64,000 bases of DNA from Pedobacter duraquae (GCF_004362245.1 NZ_SNWM01000001.1:186001-250000); one strand, 5' to 3'; positions 24,751 to 34,629 are shown, counted from the first letter of the stretch. Notes: generated by a model not told the origin, from the letters alone. Numbers and translations: made by a program.

Positions 24751-27225
24751 ATGCACTTAACTTCTATTTTCAGATCCATCCTTTTACCTATTCTACTGGT
24801 CATACCAACTTTCCTTCATGCACAGCAGACTGTAGTGTATGTAGAAGGCTATATTAAAGACCAGGAAGGTAAACCCCTTCCTGGCAGCAGCGTTACTGTT
24901 GATGGTACATCTTTTTCGACGTCAACTAATAACAAAGGCTACTATAGATTGCGTATCCAAAACGGTAAGTTAACCATTCGTTATACCTTCATAGGGTTCA
25001 AAGAAAGTGTAAGAACGATCACTGTTCAAAATAATAGCGTTGAAGAAAATATTACCCTCGAATCCCGAAGCGATGCACTTCAGCAGGTAGAAATTACAGG
25101 TCGTAAGGAAAAAACTTATAAGACAACCTCCACATTTATCGGCAAGAATGAAAATCAATTGAAAGATGTTCCACAATCGGTATCGTACGCCAGTAAGGAA
25201 TTAATTGCTGATCAGGGTTTAATGCGCGTTGGTGACGTGGTTAAAAACTTCAGCGGTGTAAATCAATTTAGTGTTTACGATGATTTAACAATCCGCGGCT
25301 TCCGTGTTAATGGTCAAACCAACACCCAATTATTAAATGGGATGAGAACCAGTACCGGATTCTGGAAACAGTCGCTGGCGAACTATCTCGAGCGTGTCGA
25401 GATCCTTAAAGGTCCGTCTTCAGCTTTATTCGGTAATGCAAGTCCTGGTGGTGTGTTAAACAGGGTCACAAAAAAACCTCTTGATGAAAGCCGTAAATCA
25501 GTGAGTTTCGCTTTAGGTAGCTTCAACACTTTGAGGGCTCTCGGCGACTTCACCGGTCCTGCCACAAAAGACAGTTCATTATTATATCGTGTTAACGTTG
25601 GGTACGAAAATGCAGAATCTTTTAGAGACCTCATGTTTGATAAAAATATTGTAATTGCGCCGTCACTTACCTTTATTCCTTCAGATAGAACACGTATCAA
25701 CTTCGACCTTGTTTATACAGATTCCAGAAGTCGCCTAGACCGTGGTCAGCCAATCTTCGGTAGTTTTGATTTGAATTCTACACCGCAATCGCTATCACTG
25801 AATACTACAAATGATTATCTCAATGAGATCACCTATAACGCCTCAGTCTCCTTAAATCACAAAATTTCCAATAACCTTAGCCTGAATGCTTCTTATATGA
25901 AAACAGGCTATTCCGAAGACTTAAATGAACACCGGACATCAAATTCCTACGCACTTGATGGAAACGGTGCACCCATCAACAACCTTGCAGGTATGATCGT
26001 TCAGATTCGTCAGCGTAAGCGTTTTATTGATAATTTTTCTGGCTATTTAAACTATACTCCAAAAACAGGTATCATAGAACATAAGATTGTTGCAGGATTA
26101 GATTATGGAAGCGAAAAAACTCCGGTGGGAGGATCTCAATTAACAGCTTCAGGATATAGAAATGCTGCCAATAACGGATCTATTGCTAGTTATGTTGTTG
26201 CCAATAAAAGCAGATATCTGTTAGACGCCGCAGGTAATCCCGTTCCAAATGTTCCGCATTTTAACCTAAGTGATCCGATTTCCTCACAGCGGATGCAGGA
26301 TGATAGCAAAGATTTCTTTACGCAATCAACCGTCGCCCCAGCCTACTATTACCTTAATGCTGGCTACGTCCAGGATCAACTGAAAATAGGTGCTTTACAG
26401 GTGTTATTGGGCATCCGGTATGAATATTATACGGATTATTCTAATTACAAAACCACAACTGAATCGAAAACACATTCGGAAGCCTGGCTGCCAAGATTAG
26501 GTGCAGTTTATACAATTATCCCAAACATAAACGTTTATGGAAGTTACGTGAAAGGTTATAATCCTCAAACGTCGGCAACAATTGCCAACCCAAATGCAGG
26601 AGGACCCTTTGATCCATTAAAAAGCAGTATGATTGAGTTTGGTACAAAAACGAGTTGGTTCAGAGATCAACTGACTGTTACCGCAGCGGTCTACAAAATT
26701 AAACAAACCGGAGCCCTTTATAATACACCTGGAGTAACAGACGTATTAAGGCAAATTGGTGATGAAAAATCCCAGGGATTTGAAATGGATGTAATTGGTA
26801 AAATCATGCCTAACTGGAATGTTATCGCCTCGTATTCTTATAATACAGCAAAAATCCTTGACAGCGGAATTCCTGGAGAAATCGGCATACAAAAGCCAAA
26901 CACGCCAAAAAATAGCGCAAATTTGTGGAGCCGTTATAGTTTCATCAAAGGCTCGTTACAAGGTTTTGGTGTTGGATTTGGCATTAACTATATTGATAAA
27001 AGAAACCTCCTGTATGACGCGAAGTTCAGCCCGGATAATCAACTTACGCTACCCTCGTATACGCTATTCAACGCTGCGTTATTTTACAATATTGGCAAAC
27101 TGCAATTACAACTTAATGCCAATAACATCGGCAACAAAAAGCACTGGATTGGTGGTTATGACTACTTACGCCTATTCCCTGGTCAGCCCGAAAACTACAT
27201 GTTAACCTTAGGATACTCCTTTTAA
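24751..27225 (+). CDS. TonB-dependent siderophore-type receptor
   Basis: 824 residues. Signal peptide 1-24 (ending LHAQQ), then a carboxypeptidase-regulatory-like beta-sandwich (about 28-110: 'VEGYIKDQEGKPLPGSSVTVDG'), a plug domain ('KDVPQSVSYASKELIADQGLMRVGDVVKNFSGV', 'LTIRGFRVNGQ', 'ERVEILKGPSSALFGNASPGGVLNRVTKKP') and a 22-strand barrel ending in an aromatic residue ('MLTLGYSF'). The 'RVEILKGPSSALFG' motif and plug layout are those of ferric-siderophore receptors. It overlaps the next gene, a PepSY membrane protein, by one base (TAATG), as in uptake-reduction pairs. Confidence 0.9.
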   Translation: MHLTSIFRSILLPILLVIPTFLHAQQTVVYVEGYIKDQEGKPLPGSSVTVDGTSFSTSTNNKGYYRLRIQNGKLTIRYTFIGFKESVRTITVQNNSVEENITLESRSDALQQVEITGRKEKTYKTTSTFIGKNENQLKDVPQSVSYASKELIADQGLMRVGDVVKNFSGVNQFSVYDDLTIRGFRVNGQTNTQLLNGMRTSTGFWKQSLANYLERVEILKGPSSALFGNASPGGVLNRVTKKPLDESRKSVSFALGSFNTLRALGDFTGPATKDSSLLYRVNVGYENAESFRDLMFDKNIVIAPSLTFIPSDRTRINFDLVYTDSRSRLDRGQPIFGSFDLNSTPQSLSLNTTNDYLNEITYNASVSLNHKISNNLSLNASYMKTGYSEDLNEHRTSNSYALDGNGAPINNLAGMIVQIRQRKRFIDNFSGYLNYTPKTGIIEHKIVAGLDYGSEKTPVGGSQLTASGYRNAANNGSIASYVVANKSRYLLDAAGNPVPNVPHFNLSDPISSQRMQDDSKDFFTQSTVAPAYYYLNAGYVQDQLKIGALQVLLGIRYEYYTDYSNYKTTTESKTHSEAWLPRLGAVYTIIPNINVYGSYVKGYNPQTSATIANPNAGGPFDPLKSSMIEFGTKTSWFRDQLTVTAAVYKIKQTGALYNTPGVTDVLRQIGDEKSQGFEMDVIGKIMPNWNVIASYSYNTAKILDSGIPGEIGIQKPNTPKNSANLWSRYSFIKGSLQGFGVGFGINYIDKRNLLYDAKFSPDNQLTLPSYTLFNAALFYNIGKLQLQLNANNIGNKKHWIGGYDYLRLFPGQPENYMLTLGYSF

Positions 27226-28415
27226 TGGCTAAAAGCAAACTCAAAAAAATCGCCGGATGGCTCCACCTTTGGGTGGGCCTCTCCACCGGTATTGTAGTTG
27301 TAATAGTAGCAATAACCGGCTGTATTTATGCCTTTGATGAGGAAATATTCGATAGTGTACATAAAAAATTAGTGTATGTAGAAGTAAAAAGACAAGCAAA
27401 ACCTATCTCTGAGCTACTCTTGATTGCTCAGAAATCCATTGATCCTAATAAAGTACTCAATAATGTGAAGATCACCGATCCAAACCGTAGTTATGTATTT
27501 TCTGGGTTCAAGGTAAATGGTCCCAAAAAAATAAACTTATCCTATTTCAGTCAGTTCGAATACCTGGATCAGGTTTACGTAGACCAATATACCGGGAAAG
27601 TACTTGGTGTAATAGATATGCGTTATGAGTTTTTCAATATTGTAGAGCAGTTACATAGACAGTTATTATTGGTTAAACCGGTGGGTAGTGTGCTTGTAGG
27701 AAGTTGTATATTACTGTTCCTCTTGATGATGATCACAGGTTTTGTACTTTGGTTGCCTAAAAACTATAAGCAATTTAAAAAGAGTATAAGCATCAAATGG
27801 AATTCGAAATGGAAACGACTGAATTATGACCTGCATAACAGTCTTGGATTTTATGCACTCCCAATTGCCATATTAATCGCTATTACCGGGTTGGTCTGGT
27901 CTTTTAAATGGTGGGAAACTGGAATGTATAAAATCCTTGGAACCAAGGAAAAGCCCAGTTTTGCAAGACCGTTACCGGTAATCAACACAAGTGACTCTAC
28001 CTTAAATAAACTTGACATCATTCATTATAATTTGCGGAAACAGTTAAATAGCAACTGGAATGAGGTTAGTCTGGGTATCCCTGACGAAACGAACAAAGTG
28101 GTTATGGCCTATGTTTGCATTAATGATAATACCGACTATTGGCGGGGCGTGAGCTATTACTTCTATGATGGTCGTACCGGCAAGCAAATTGACGTAATGC
28201 CGCATGCGGAAAAAACATTTGGTATGAAATGGAGAAATTCCAATTTAGATATCCATACAGGACGACTGTTTGGTGTCGGCACGCAAATTATCGCTTTTAT
28301 TGCCAGTTTACTTTGTGCGACACTCCCTATATCTGGATTTATGATCTGGTACGGAAAACGTAATAAAAAAAAGAAACCTATTCTTACCACAAAAGAAAAA
28401 GGCCTCAGTGATTAA
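27225..28415 (+). CDS. PepSY-associated TM domain protein, probable siderophore-iron reductase
   Basis: 396 residues, four main membrane helices (about 12-34, 160-183, 205-228, 352-376) with PepSY-type periplasmic segments. 'KKIAGWLHLWVGLSTGIVVVIVAITGCIYAF' and 'NYDLHNSLGFYALPIAILIAITGLVWSFKWWE' are typical; conserved His residues in the helices ('WLHLW', 'QLHRQL', 'DLHNSLG', 'DIHTGRLFG') could bind haem. Family members such as FoxB-like proteins are linked to reduction or release of iron from siderophores. The start overlaps the receptor's stop by one base, so coupling is very likely. Confidence 0.85.
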   Translation: MAKSKLKKIAGWLHLWVGLSTGIVVVIVAITGCIYAFDEEIFDSVHKKLVYVEVKRQAKPISELLLIAQKSIDPNKVLNNVKITDPNRSYVFSGFKVNGPKKINLSYFSQFEYLDQVYVDQYTGKVLGVIDMRYEFFNIVEQLHRQLLLVKPVGSVLVGSCILLFLLMMITGFVLWLPKNYKQFKKSISIKWNSKWKRLNYDLHNSLGFYALPIAILIAITGLVWSFKWWETGMYKILGTKEKPSFARPLPVINTSDSTLNKLDIIHYNLRKQLNSNWNEVSLGIPDETNKVVMAYVCINDNTDYWRGVSYYFYDGRTGKQIDVMPHAEKTFGMKWRNSNLDIHTGRLFGVGTQIIAFIASLLCATLPISGFMIWYGKRNKKKKPILTTKEKGLSD

Positions 28416-28450
28416 AATGCCCCCAAAAGTTGGATACTCCCTGGGGCATT
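28416..28450. terminator. Hairpin after the receptor/PepSY operon
   Basis: AATGCCCC (28416-28423) pairs with GGGGCATT (28443-28450) across a 19-base loop, between the PepSY gene and the convergent membrane-protein gene. No strong U-tract follows. Confidence 0.5.
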
Positions 28451-28471
28451 GTTCATCCTATAATTTCGTAC

Positions 28472-29059
28472 TCAGCTCAATTGTTCAGCATACTCTCTTA
28501 ATTTATCCAGATAAGTACCGAAGGCAAATCTATTCATCTTTGCACCTAAAAAAATGCCGGCAACAGCTAGAAATACGCATACCGGAACCAGATAAAACCA
28601 ATTATCGCTGTTAAAAACCAACGAAAAATCATTCCGCTTTACCAGTCGTGAGGCAATGATACCAATTGGAGCCGCGATCGGGATGAAAATATAGCCCCAG
28701 TACCTCTCGAAACGTAATATTTCATTAATCAACCTGATACGTTCTTTGAGTAACGAGCTAGTTACCTTACTATAATTTAACTGAGCTGGCAGCGACTTTA
28801 ATTTCATTGCCATCGCTACAGCTGCAAACAGAAAGGCTGCAAATGCTCCTAAAAGCAAAACCTGTAATGATCCCGAATTAAGCAGGGCTAAGCTTAATGG
28901 TAAGAGGCAAAGTCCAAATACCCAATATAGTTTATATTTCAAGTGCTTAAGTGTCGTCTCGTAGACTCCGGTAGAACGCTTTTTCAGCATTATCTGATCT
29001 GCGATAGAATTATGCTCAAATTCAGCATTCAGGCTATCCCATTCTTCCTGTATATCCAT
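28472..29059 (-). CDS. Membrane protein coupled to sigma factor, possible anti-sigma
   Basis: 195 residues. A charged N-terminal region of about 45 residues ('MDIQEEWDSLNAEFEHNSIADQIMLKK' type) precedes two hydrophobic pairs at about 47-88 and 124-175. It starts immediately after the stop of the sigma gene, so the two are coupled. It has no HxxxCxxC zinc motif. Role as anti-sigma factor is inferred from position and topology only. Confidence 0.6.
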   Translation of the reverse strand: MDIQEEWDSLNAEFEHNSIADQIMLKKRSTGVYETTLKHLKYKLYWVFGLCLLPLSLALLNSGSLQVLLLGAFAAFLFAAVAMAMKLKSLPAQLNYSKVTSSLLKERIRLINEILRFERYWGYIFIPIAAPIGIIASRLVKRNDFSLVFNSDNWFYLVPVCVFLAVAGIFLGAKMNRFAFGTYLDKLREYAEQLS

Positions 29060-29536
29060 TTATTTTTTGTTTAAAATACTTGCCAGTTGTTGTTTGATAC
29101 GATGTAGCTTAACACCTGTATTATTTTTTGATATTCCTGTAATCTCGCTGATCGCAGCGTTATCATAACCATCAAGGTGCAACATAATTATTCCCCGGTC
29201 AACTTCATTCAATTGCCGTATTGCAGTATATAACAGTTCTGCCCTTTCAGATAATTGTGGTTGCTCAAAATACAAGGCTTCGGCAGGCAGTCCATTAACG
29301 TGAGCCGCCTTTTTTTGTTTGCTTAGGTATGTCAAAGAAACATTAAGACTAACGCGATACAGCCATGTTGAAAATTTCGCATCACCCTTAAAATTATTCC
29401 ACGATTTCCAACACTGATAAATGATTTCCTGACGGAGATCCTTTCGGTCTTCAGCATCATCGGCGTAAAGATTACTTACTTTGAAGAGAATACCTTTATG
29501 CGAATTAATCTGTTCCAGAAAGACTTTTTCATCCAT
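29060..29536 (-). CDS. ECF-type RNA polymerase sigma factor
   Basis: 158 residues. Region 2 is seen in 'DRKDLRQEIIYQCWKSWNNFKGDAKFSTWLYRVSLNVSLTYL' and region 4 in 'QLNEVDRGIIMLHLDGYDNAAISEITGISKNNTGVKLHRIKQQL'. I use the ATG at 29534-29536 because it begins one base past the stop of the small upstream gene; an earlier in-frame start at 29569 would overlap that gene. It is followed at once by the membrane protein, a typical sigma/anti-sigma layout. Confidence 0.88.
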   Translation of the reverse strand: MDEKVFLEQINSHKGILFKVSNLYADDAEDRKDLRQEIIYQCWKSWNNFKGDAKFSTWLYRVSLNVSLTYLSKQKKAAHVNGLPAEALYFEQPQLSERAELLYTAIRQLNEVDRGIIMLHLDGYDNAAISEITGISKNNTGVKLHRIKQQLASILNKK

Positions 29537-29537
29537 G

Positions 29538-29729
29538 TTACGAACATATATCTTTACCATGCTCGACAAGTTTCATTCTTCGCTCTCGTTCATAACGAAC
29601 AATCCTTATAATTACGGAAATTAACGTGCAGATCCACAAAGAATATTTAATATAGTATGGTCCCTCAAAGATTGAACTGAGAATTACAAGGGCTGCAGAA
29701 GCTGAAGAAGTAGTATTTATTTTTTTCAT
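29538..29729 (-). CDS. Small membrane protein ahead of sigma factor
   Basis: 63 residues with one or two hydrophobic segments (about 10-20 and 27-44) and a very basic tail ('RIVRYERERRMK'). No family is recognised. Support comes from position: its stop codon is one base from the sigma factor ATG, which fits a three-gene coupled operon. It could instead be a chance open frame in the sigma leader. Confidence 0.45.
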   Translation of the reverse strand: MKKINTTSSASAALVILSSIFEGPYYIKYSLWICTLISVIIRIVRYERERRMKLVEHGKDICS

Positions 29730-29869
29730 CTTTTTATTTTTGCTTTACGTGATGTTATTGACTCCGGATCAAATACGACCAGTTAGTATCTACCGCAACT
29801 CAAAAATTACAGGGATTTTAAAAAAGCACAAAAAAGACTGATAATGAATTCGTTAAAATAAATTGGTAT

Positions 29870-30187
29870 TTAACTCTTGTTCCCGTTAAACGTATTTACA
29901 GAAGTAGTTTTCCATTTGATATAACCCAGTCTATTACATTGTTCCGCGACAATAAGCTCCACCTCAGAGGATACATCATTGACAACTTTCCATCGAACAG
30001 CATAATTGGGATTATAACTGATATAGATCACCACATCTTCAAAAAGTGGCTCCCGCTTAATGAGTCCCTTAAGATGAACATCCTGCAATTCCATCGCAAA
30101 TCTGGTTAATCTTTCATTCATAACTTTAGCCAATGGAATCGCAGGCTTGCTATCGTGCTCTATAATCGGAAGTACAGTTACAGTCAT
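29870..30187 (-). CDS. Small protein of unknown function
   Basis: 105 residues, no signal or membrane segment. The sequence reads as a compact alpha/beta protein ('KVMNERLTRFAMELQDVHLKGLIKREPLFEDVVIYISYNPNYAVRWKVVND'). No family is recognised. It has an ATG start and flanking intergenic gaps of 120-140 bases on both sides, so it is probably transcribed alone. Confidence 0.5.
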   Translation of the reverse strand: MTVTVLPIIEHDSKPAIPLAKVMNERLTRFAMELQDVHLKGLIKREPLFEDVVIYISYNPNYAVRWKVVNDVSSEVELIVAEQCNRLGYIKWKTTSVNTFNGNKS

Positions 30188-30309
30188 ACATCAATCAGGT
30201 AATACTACAAATATTAGCAAATATAATTATTCTTATTAATTTATCTAATTCTTAAAGTCAGGTTTATGTAATACATTGAAATCTTAAACAATGATTAAAG
30301 GAGTATGTT

Positions 30310-31530
30310 ATGATGGAAAAGCCATATATGCCAGCACTCGCTCAACGTTTAAAAAAGTTCAATCAACATAGACTGCCCGAAATGGTGAAACTCAAATATG
30401 AGGCCATGACTGAAAACATCTTTCGTTTTTACCGCGGTACTTGCCATTTATTTTACGAAAATCTCAGGAATGCAAAGAAAATCCCTGCATCACCGGTCAC
30501 CTGGGTTTGTGGCGACTTACACCTGGAAAACTATGGCAGCTATAAAGCGAACAATAAATTGGTCTATTTTGACCTGAACGATTTTGACGAAGCCGTTCTT
30601 GCTCCGGCACTTTGGGAAGTATTGAGATTGATTACCAGCATCTTCCTAGCTTTCGACGCACTGGATATTGACCAAGATCAGGCGTTCAATATGGCTACGT
30701 TATTTTTAAAAACTTATTCTGCAACACTCTGCACAGGAAAACCAATTAATATTGATCCGCGAACGGCTAAAGGAATTGTGTGCGATTTCCTGAACAGTGC
30801 CGATAAAAACAATTATAAGGATATCCTGGAAAAACGTACTGAAAAAAAGAAACATAAAGTCGTTCTGTCCTTACATGACGAAAGGCATTTCAAAATTCAC
30901 AAACCACTAAAAGAAGCTTTAATAGAACACATGGAGCATTGGATAGCAGAATCTAATGAAAGTCCATACAATTATAAAGTCAAAGATGCGGTATTTCGAC
31001 TTGCTGGCACAGGAAGTATTGGTGTTAAACGATATCTTTTTTTACTGAAGAGTAAGATCGAGAAAGATAACTATCTTATAATAGATATGAAACAATCTTT
31101 CCCGTCATCTTTATTACCATACACAAAGGCAAAGCAACCTGAATGGACATCGGAATCAGAAAGGATAGTTATGGTTCAGCAAAGAATGCAACATATGTCA
31201 TCTTCCATGTTAAGCACAACAGAATTTAATGGCGACTCATATGTCATTCAGGAACTACAACCAGTTAAGGATACCATCAGATTTAAGCTGATCAAAGACC
31301 GCTATCGCGACATCATTCAGGTTATTGATGATATGGCCGTGCTCACGGCCTCTTCCCAATTGAGAAGTGGCGGAATGGACGGATCTGCTGTTATAGATGA
31401 ACTGAAAGCATTTGGCGCAGATAAAACGTGGCAGGAAGCAGCATTAAATTATGCGCTCGAAACTAAAAAAGATATCGAAAAAGATTTTAACACTTTTAAG
31501 GAAGATTACCAGAATGGTGTATTTAATTAA
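30310..31530 (+). CDS. DUF2252 family protein (kinase-like fold)
   Basis: 406 residues, full length. Conserved features are 'FRFYRGTCHLFYENL', 'PVTWVCGDLHLENYGSYKA', 'LVYFDLNDFDEAVLAPALWEVLRL', 'RLAGTGSIGVKRYLFLL', 'DMKQSFPSSLLPY' and 'MQHMSS'. The GDxHxxN and later Asp pair resemble aminoglycoside phosphotransferase and protein-kinase-like catalytic loops, so phosphotransfer is possible, but the family is uncharacterised. A second ATG three bases downstream is equally possible as the start. It converges on a DUF4268 gene with two bases between. Confidence 0.85.
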   Translation: MMEKPYMPALAQRLKKFNQHRLPEMVKLKYEAMTENIFRFYRGTCHLFYENLRNAKKIPASPVTWVCGDLHLENYGSYKANNKLVYFDLNDFDEAVLAPALWEVLRLITSIFLAFDALDIDQDQAFNMATLFLKTYSATLCTGKPINIDPRTAKGIVCDFLNSADKNNYKDILEKRTEKKKHKVVLSLHDERHFKIHKPLKEALIEHMEHWIAESNESPYNYKVKDAVFRLAGTGSIGVKRYLFLLKSKIEKDNYLIIDMKQSFPSSLLPYTKAKQPEWTSESERIVMVQQRMQHMSSSMLSTTEFNGDSYVIQELQPVKDTIRFKLIKDRYRDIIQVIDDMAVLTASSQLRSGGMDGSAVIDELKAFGADKTWQEAALNYALETKKDIEKDFNTFKEDYQNGVFN

Positions 31531-31532
31531 GG

Positions 31533-31994
31533 TTATTTAAATAACTCGAAACTATATTGTGCGTCATTCCAAAACTCATCTAATGCAACAAGTCTGGGTT
31601 TCAAAAAACTGATGAGTGTCGGCCAGTCTTCTTTTTTGAAAATGCTGACCTCATCGAGTTGTTTCACGATTCGTGTTACTGTTTTTCCGTAAGCATCCGG
31701 CACGTGCAGTTCCCAATTCCACACTTCATTCAGCTCAGCATGAAGTATGTTTCTTAGCTCTTTAAACTGTTCGAAAATCAACTCCTGAATGGCCAGATCT
31801 GGATGCGAAATCTCAATCATAATACTCGCCGACCGCTGCCCTGCCTCAAGCTTAAAATTCAGATACTTAATTCCTGTTTTATAATTCACCCAATTTATTC
31901 TCAGCCCCTCTGCCGAAAGCTGTAAAGCCATGTACTGACCAAATGCTGTCCAAAATTCCTGCTTAATTGCCGATGCCTGATCTTTACTATACAA
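31533..31994 (-). CDS. DUF4268 domain protein
   Basis: 153 residues, soluble. The family pattern is clear: 'EFWTAFGQYM', 'WVNYKTGIKYLNFKLEAGQRSASIMIEI', 'FEQFKELRNILH' and the C-terminal 'WPTLISFLKPRLVALDEFWNDAQYSFE'. DUF4268 resembles the C-terminal part of restriction-related or nuclease-like proteins; on its own the function is unknown. The start is TTG at 31992-31994; the first in-frame ATG would remove conserved residues. Confidence 0.78.
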   Translation of the reverse strand: MYSKDQASAIKQEFWTAFGQYMALQLSAEGLRINWVNYKTGIKYLNFKLEAGQRSASIMIEISHPDLAIQELIFEQFKELRNILHAELNEVWNWELHVPDAYGKTVTRIVKQLDEVSIFKKEDWPTLISFLKPRLVALDEFWNDAQYSFELFK

Positions 31995-32095
31995 AATTCC
32001 CTGTTAAATAAACACTCCTATTAGGTGCAAAAGTAAGGATAGGTTTTAAATCCCGAAACTATTAATTCAGAACAGCAACAATTTTAAATAGATCT

Positions 32096-32947
32096 ATGCA
32101 TCAAACTAAAATAAACGTAATTTGCTTTCTGATGCTGGAACTAAAAACAGGACAATTTTACGGCGTTACAAATCAGACCTTGCAACTACAGGCGCTTATC
32201 ATTACAGACACGGAATATACAATTCCGGTTGTTGACTGGCACTATCATGAAAATGCCTATTTTACCTTTATCATCCAGGGAAATGTGATAGAGGGCAATA
32301 AAAAAGAAGTATATCACTGTACATCTGGAGATTTACTTTTTCACAACTGGCAGGAAGCCCATTACAACATCAAACCAAAAGGATTTACACGCGGATTTCA
32401 AATTGAACTCAAGCAACACTGGTTTGACCAATATGACATCAGCAGCGACATTATGGAGGGAAGCAGCAATATTAAACACCCTTTTGCCAAACTGGAGATG
32501 TACCGAATCTTTGCCACAACAAAACAAGATGAAAATCCCTCAGAAGCAGCTATTGACAGTTTGCTTATTTCACTGCTATCTGCCGCCTCTGGCTATACTA
32601 CTAAAAAAGTTGTAGACAAGCCATTGTGGGTAAACAGACTCCGGCAACTACTTAACGACGAACCTGAGAGTCATCTGTTTTCACTTAAAGAACTTGCTAA
32701 TGTAGCGGGGGTTCATCCCGTTCACATATCAAGAAGTTTCCCAATATATTTTAACAACACTCTGAGCGACTACCTGCGGCAGCTAAAAATTCAGCGGGCA
32801 TTGGCTTTGATGTCAAATCCAATCCATACACTTAGCAGCATCGCTGCTTCCTGCGGATTTGCCGATCAAAGCCACTTTATCAGGATCTTTAAACAATATC
32901 AGCAAATGAGTCCCCTCAGCTATAAAAAATTAATTAGCAGATGTTAA
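32096..32947 (+). CDS. AraC family transcriptional regulator
   Basis: 283 residues. The N-terminal cupin-like sensor (about 20-130: 'PVVDWHYHENAYFTFIIQGNVIEG', 'HNWQEAHYN') is followed by two helix-turn-helix motifs ('FSLKELANVAGVHPVHISRSFPIYFNNTLSDYLRQLKIQRALALM' and 'LSSIAASCGFADQSHFIRIFKQYQQMSPLSYKKL'). DNA-binding transcription factor. An internal ATG at 32132 may be the true start since the cupin begins after it. The downstream serine hydrolase, 42 bases away, is the most likely target by position. Confidence 0.88.
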   Translation: MHQTKINVICFLMLELKTGQFYGVTNQTLQLQALIITDTEYTIPVVDWHYHENAYFTFIIQGNVIEGNKKEVYHCTSGDLLFHNWQEAHYNIKPKGFTRGFQIELKQHWFDQYDISSDIMEGSSNIKHPFAKLEMYRIFATTKQDENPSEAAIDSLLISLLSAASGYTTKKVVDKPLWVNRLRQLLNDEPESHLFSLKELANVAGVHPVHISRSFPIYFNNTLSDYLRQLKIQRALALMSNPIHTLSSIAASCGFADQSHFIRIFKQYQQMSPLSYKKLISRC

Positions 32948-32978
32948 CGGGATTCTATTTTTAATGGCTTTACAACTC

Positions 32979-32986
32979 TAGATTTG
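32979..32986 (+). promoter_or_regulatory. -7 promoter box of the serine hydrolase
   Basis: TAGATTTG matches TAnnTTTG and ends 3 bases before the ATG at 32990, implying a leaderless transcript. Confidence 0.45.
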
Positions 32987-32989
32987 TCT

Positions 32990-34615
32990 ATGCATTCAAT
33001 CCTAAAGAACTTACTCATCCTTCTTTTTACAGTAATAGCTTTTGAAAATTCTAAGGCTCAAACAATTCCATCCACAAGGTCCGGGAAGATTTTTTTTACC
33101 AATAGTGCAGTTACTGTAAACAAGATTGCAACTGAGGATAATTTACAAAAAACCATATTAACAAATAAGACAAATCTATTTATCAGTGTTTTTCTGGCAA
33201 AAACGTTAAGTAGCTCTTTACATGATTTGGCTCCAGCGCTAAGCCTTGATTCACTTTCAAAAATCGGCAATTATCAGTTCTCATTTCTCGTAGATGATCA
33301 CCTGATCTATCAAACTAACCTTATTCCCGGAGCGCCAAGGGCTTTGCAGCAGCAAACGGAAACCGAATGGAATAAACCGCTGATCGACAATCAAAATGAA
33401 GGTGCTTGGTGGAGCCAATCGGCCTGGAACCGTTTTATGTTCAATGGTGGCGATCAGGCACTAACAGAGGGAACTCATATTTTTAAACTTTTGATCCGCC
33501 CTTATATTAAGGTGCCAGACCTAAAAATTGGTAACATTATCGCCCAAGGACAACTGGAATTACTTGTCAAACGTAAACCCGATGTCAATGTATCCGACAT
33601 TAAATTGTCTGAAATAAAATCCTATCCTGATCTGACTCCATCAGAGGATTCTTTTGATCATAACAGCATCAAAAAGTTGAAAGCTTATATAGATGCTGAT
33701 GTTTTCCGACATGTAACCAGCGTTGTAGCCCTTAAAAAAGGCAAAATATTGTTAGAAGAATATTTTAATGGCAGCTCGCGCGATAGTCTACATGATGTAC
33801 GATCGGTTGGAAAATCATTTGCATCTACACTTACGGGCATGGCAATACGCGATGGATATATCAAATCGGTAGAGCAGACGCTGGGCGACTTTTATCAGGT
33901 AAAAGATTTCCAACAATATTCGGGTGCTAAGCAACGTGTAAAGCTCAAAGAATTGATGACTATGAGTTCGCGTTTCGATGGTGACGATGATGATCCAAAT
34001 TCACCTGGTAATGAAGAGAATATGTATCCTACCGACAATTGGGTCAAATTTGCATTGGATCTACCGCTAGATACTGTTAAATACGATCATCAATGGCATT
34101 ATTTTACTACAGGCGTTATGCTATTAGGTAGTACGCTTGACCAGGTCATTCCCGGTGGACTAGATAAATATGCAGACAACAAGTTGTTTAAACCACTTAA
34201 TATCACAAACTATAAATGGCAATATATGCCACAAAAAGCACCAAGTACAGCAGGTGGAATCCGAATGAATGCCCTTGATTTTGCTAAATATGGTCAACTT
34301 TATGCCAACAAAGGACGCTGGAAAGGAAAACAAATTCTTCCAGAGGCATGGGTAAATGAAAGTCTTAGTCACCAGATCCCAATTACAGAGAAACCAGGTG
34401 AGTACTATGGCTACTTGTTTTGGAATAAAATATACCGCAGCGGGGGAAAAATACAGGAAGCTTATTACTGCTCGGGAAATGGAGGTAACAAAATATACAT
34501 TTTCAAAGACCTCGATCTTGTAGTGGTAATTACAGCTACAGCCTATGGAAACGGTTATGCCCACCGCCAGGCCGATCAGATTATCGAAGAGTATATATTA
34601 CCTGCTATTCTATAA
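32990..34615 (+). CDS. Serine hydrolase, beta-lactamase/class C family
   Basis: 541 residues, exported (signal 1-24, ending SKAQ). The N-terminal 200 residues form a separate beta-rich region that I do not recognise. The catalytic domain follows from about 220: the SxxK motif is S272-V-G-K275 ('DVRSVGKSFAST'), with later 'WHYFTTGVMLLG' and 'YCSGNGGNKIYIF' in place of the usual YxN and HxG/KTG motifs. Such proteins include D-aminopeptidases, esterases and beta-lactamase-like enzymes; the substrate is unknown. I use the ATG at 32990 rather than the TTG two codons earlier. Confidence 0.83.
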   Translation: MHSILKNLLILLFTVIAFENSKAQTIPSTRSGKIFFTNSAVTVNKIATEDNLQKTILTNKTNLFISVFLAKTLSSSLHDLAPALSLDSLSKIGNYQFSFLVDDHLIYQTNLIPGAPRALQQQTETEWNKPLIDNQNEGAWWSQSAWNRFMFNGGDQALTEGTHIFKLLIRPYIKVPDLKIGNIIAQGQLELLVKRKPDVNVSDIKLSEIKSYPDLTPSEDSFDHNSIKKLKAYIDADVFRHVTSVVALKKGKILLEEYFNGSSRDSLHDVRSVGKSFASTLTGMAIRDGYIKSVEQTLGDFYQVKDFQQYSGAKQRVKLKELMTMSSRFDGDDDDPNSPGNEENMYPTDNWVKFALDLPLDTVKYDHQWHYFTTGVMLLGSTLDQVIPGGLDKYADNKLFKPLNITNYKWQYMPQKAPSTAGGIRMNALDFAKYGQLYANKGRWKGKQILPEAWVNESLSHQIPITEKPGEYYGYLFWNKIYRSGGKIQEAYYCSGNGGNKIYIFKDLDLVVVITATAYGNGYAHRQADQIIEEYILPAIL

Positions 34616-34629
34616 TTTAAAGCCTTAAG

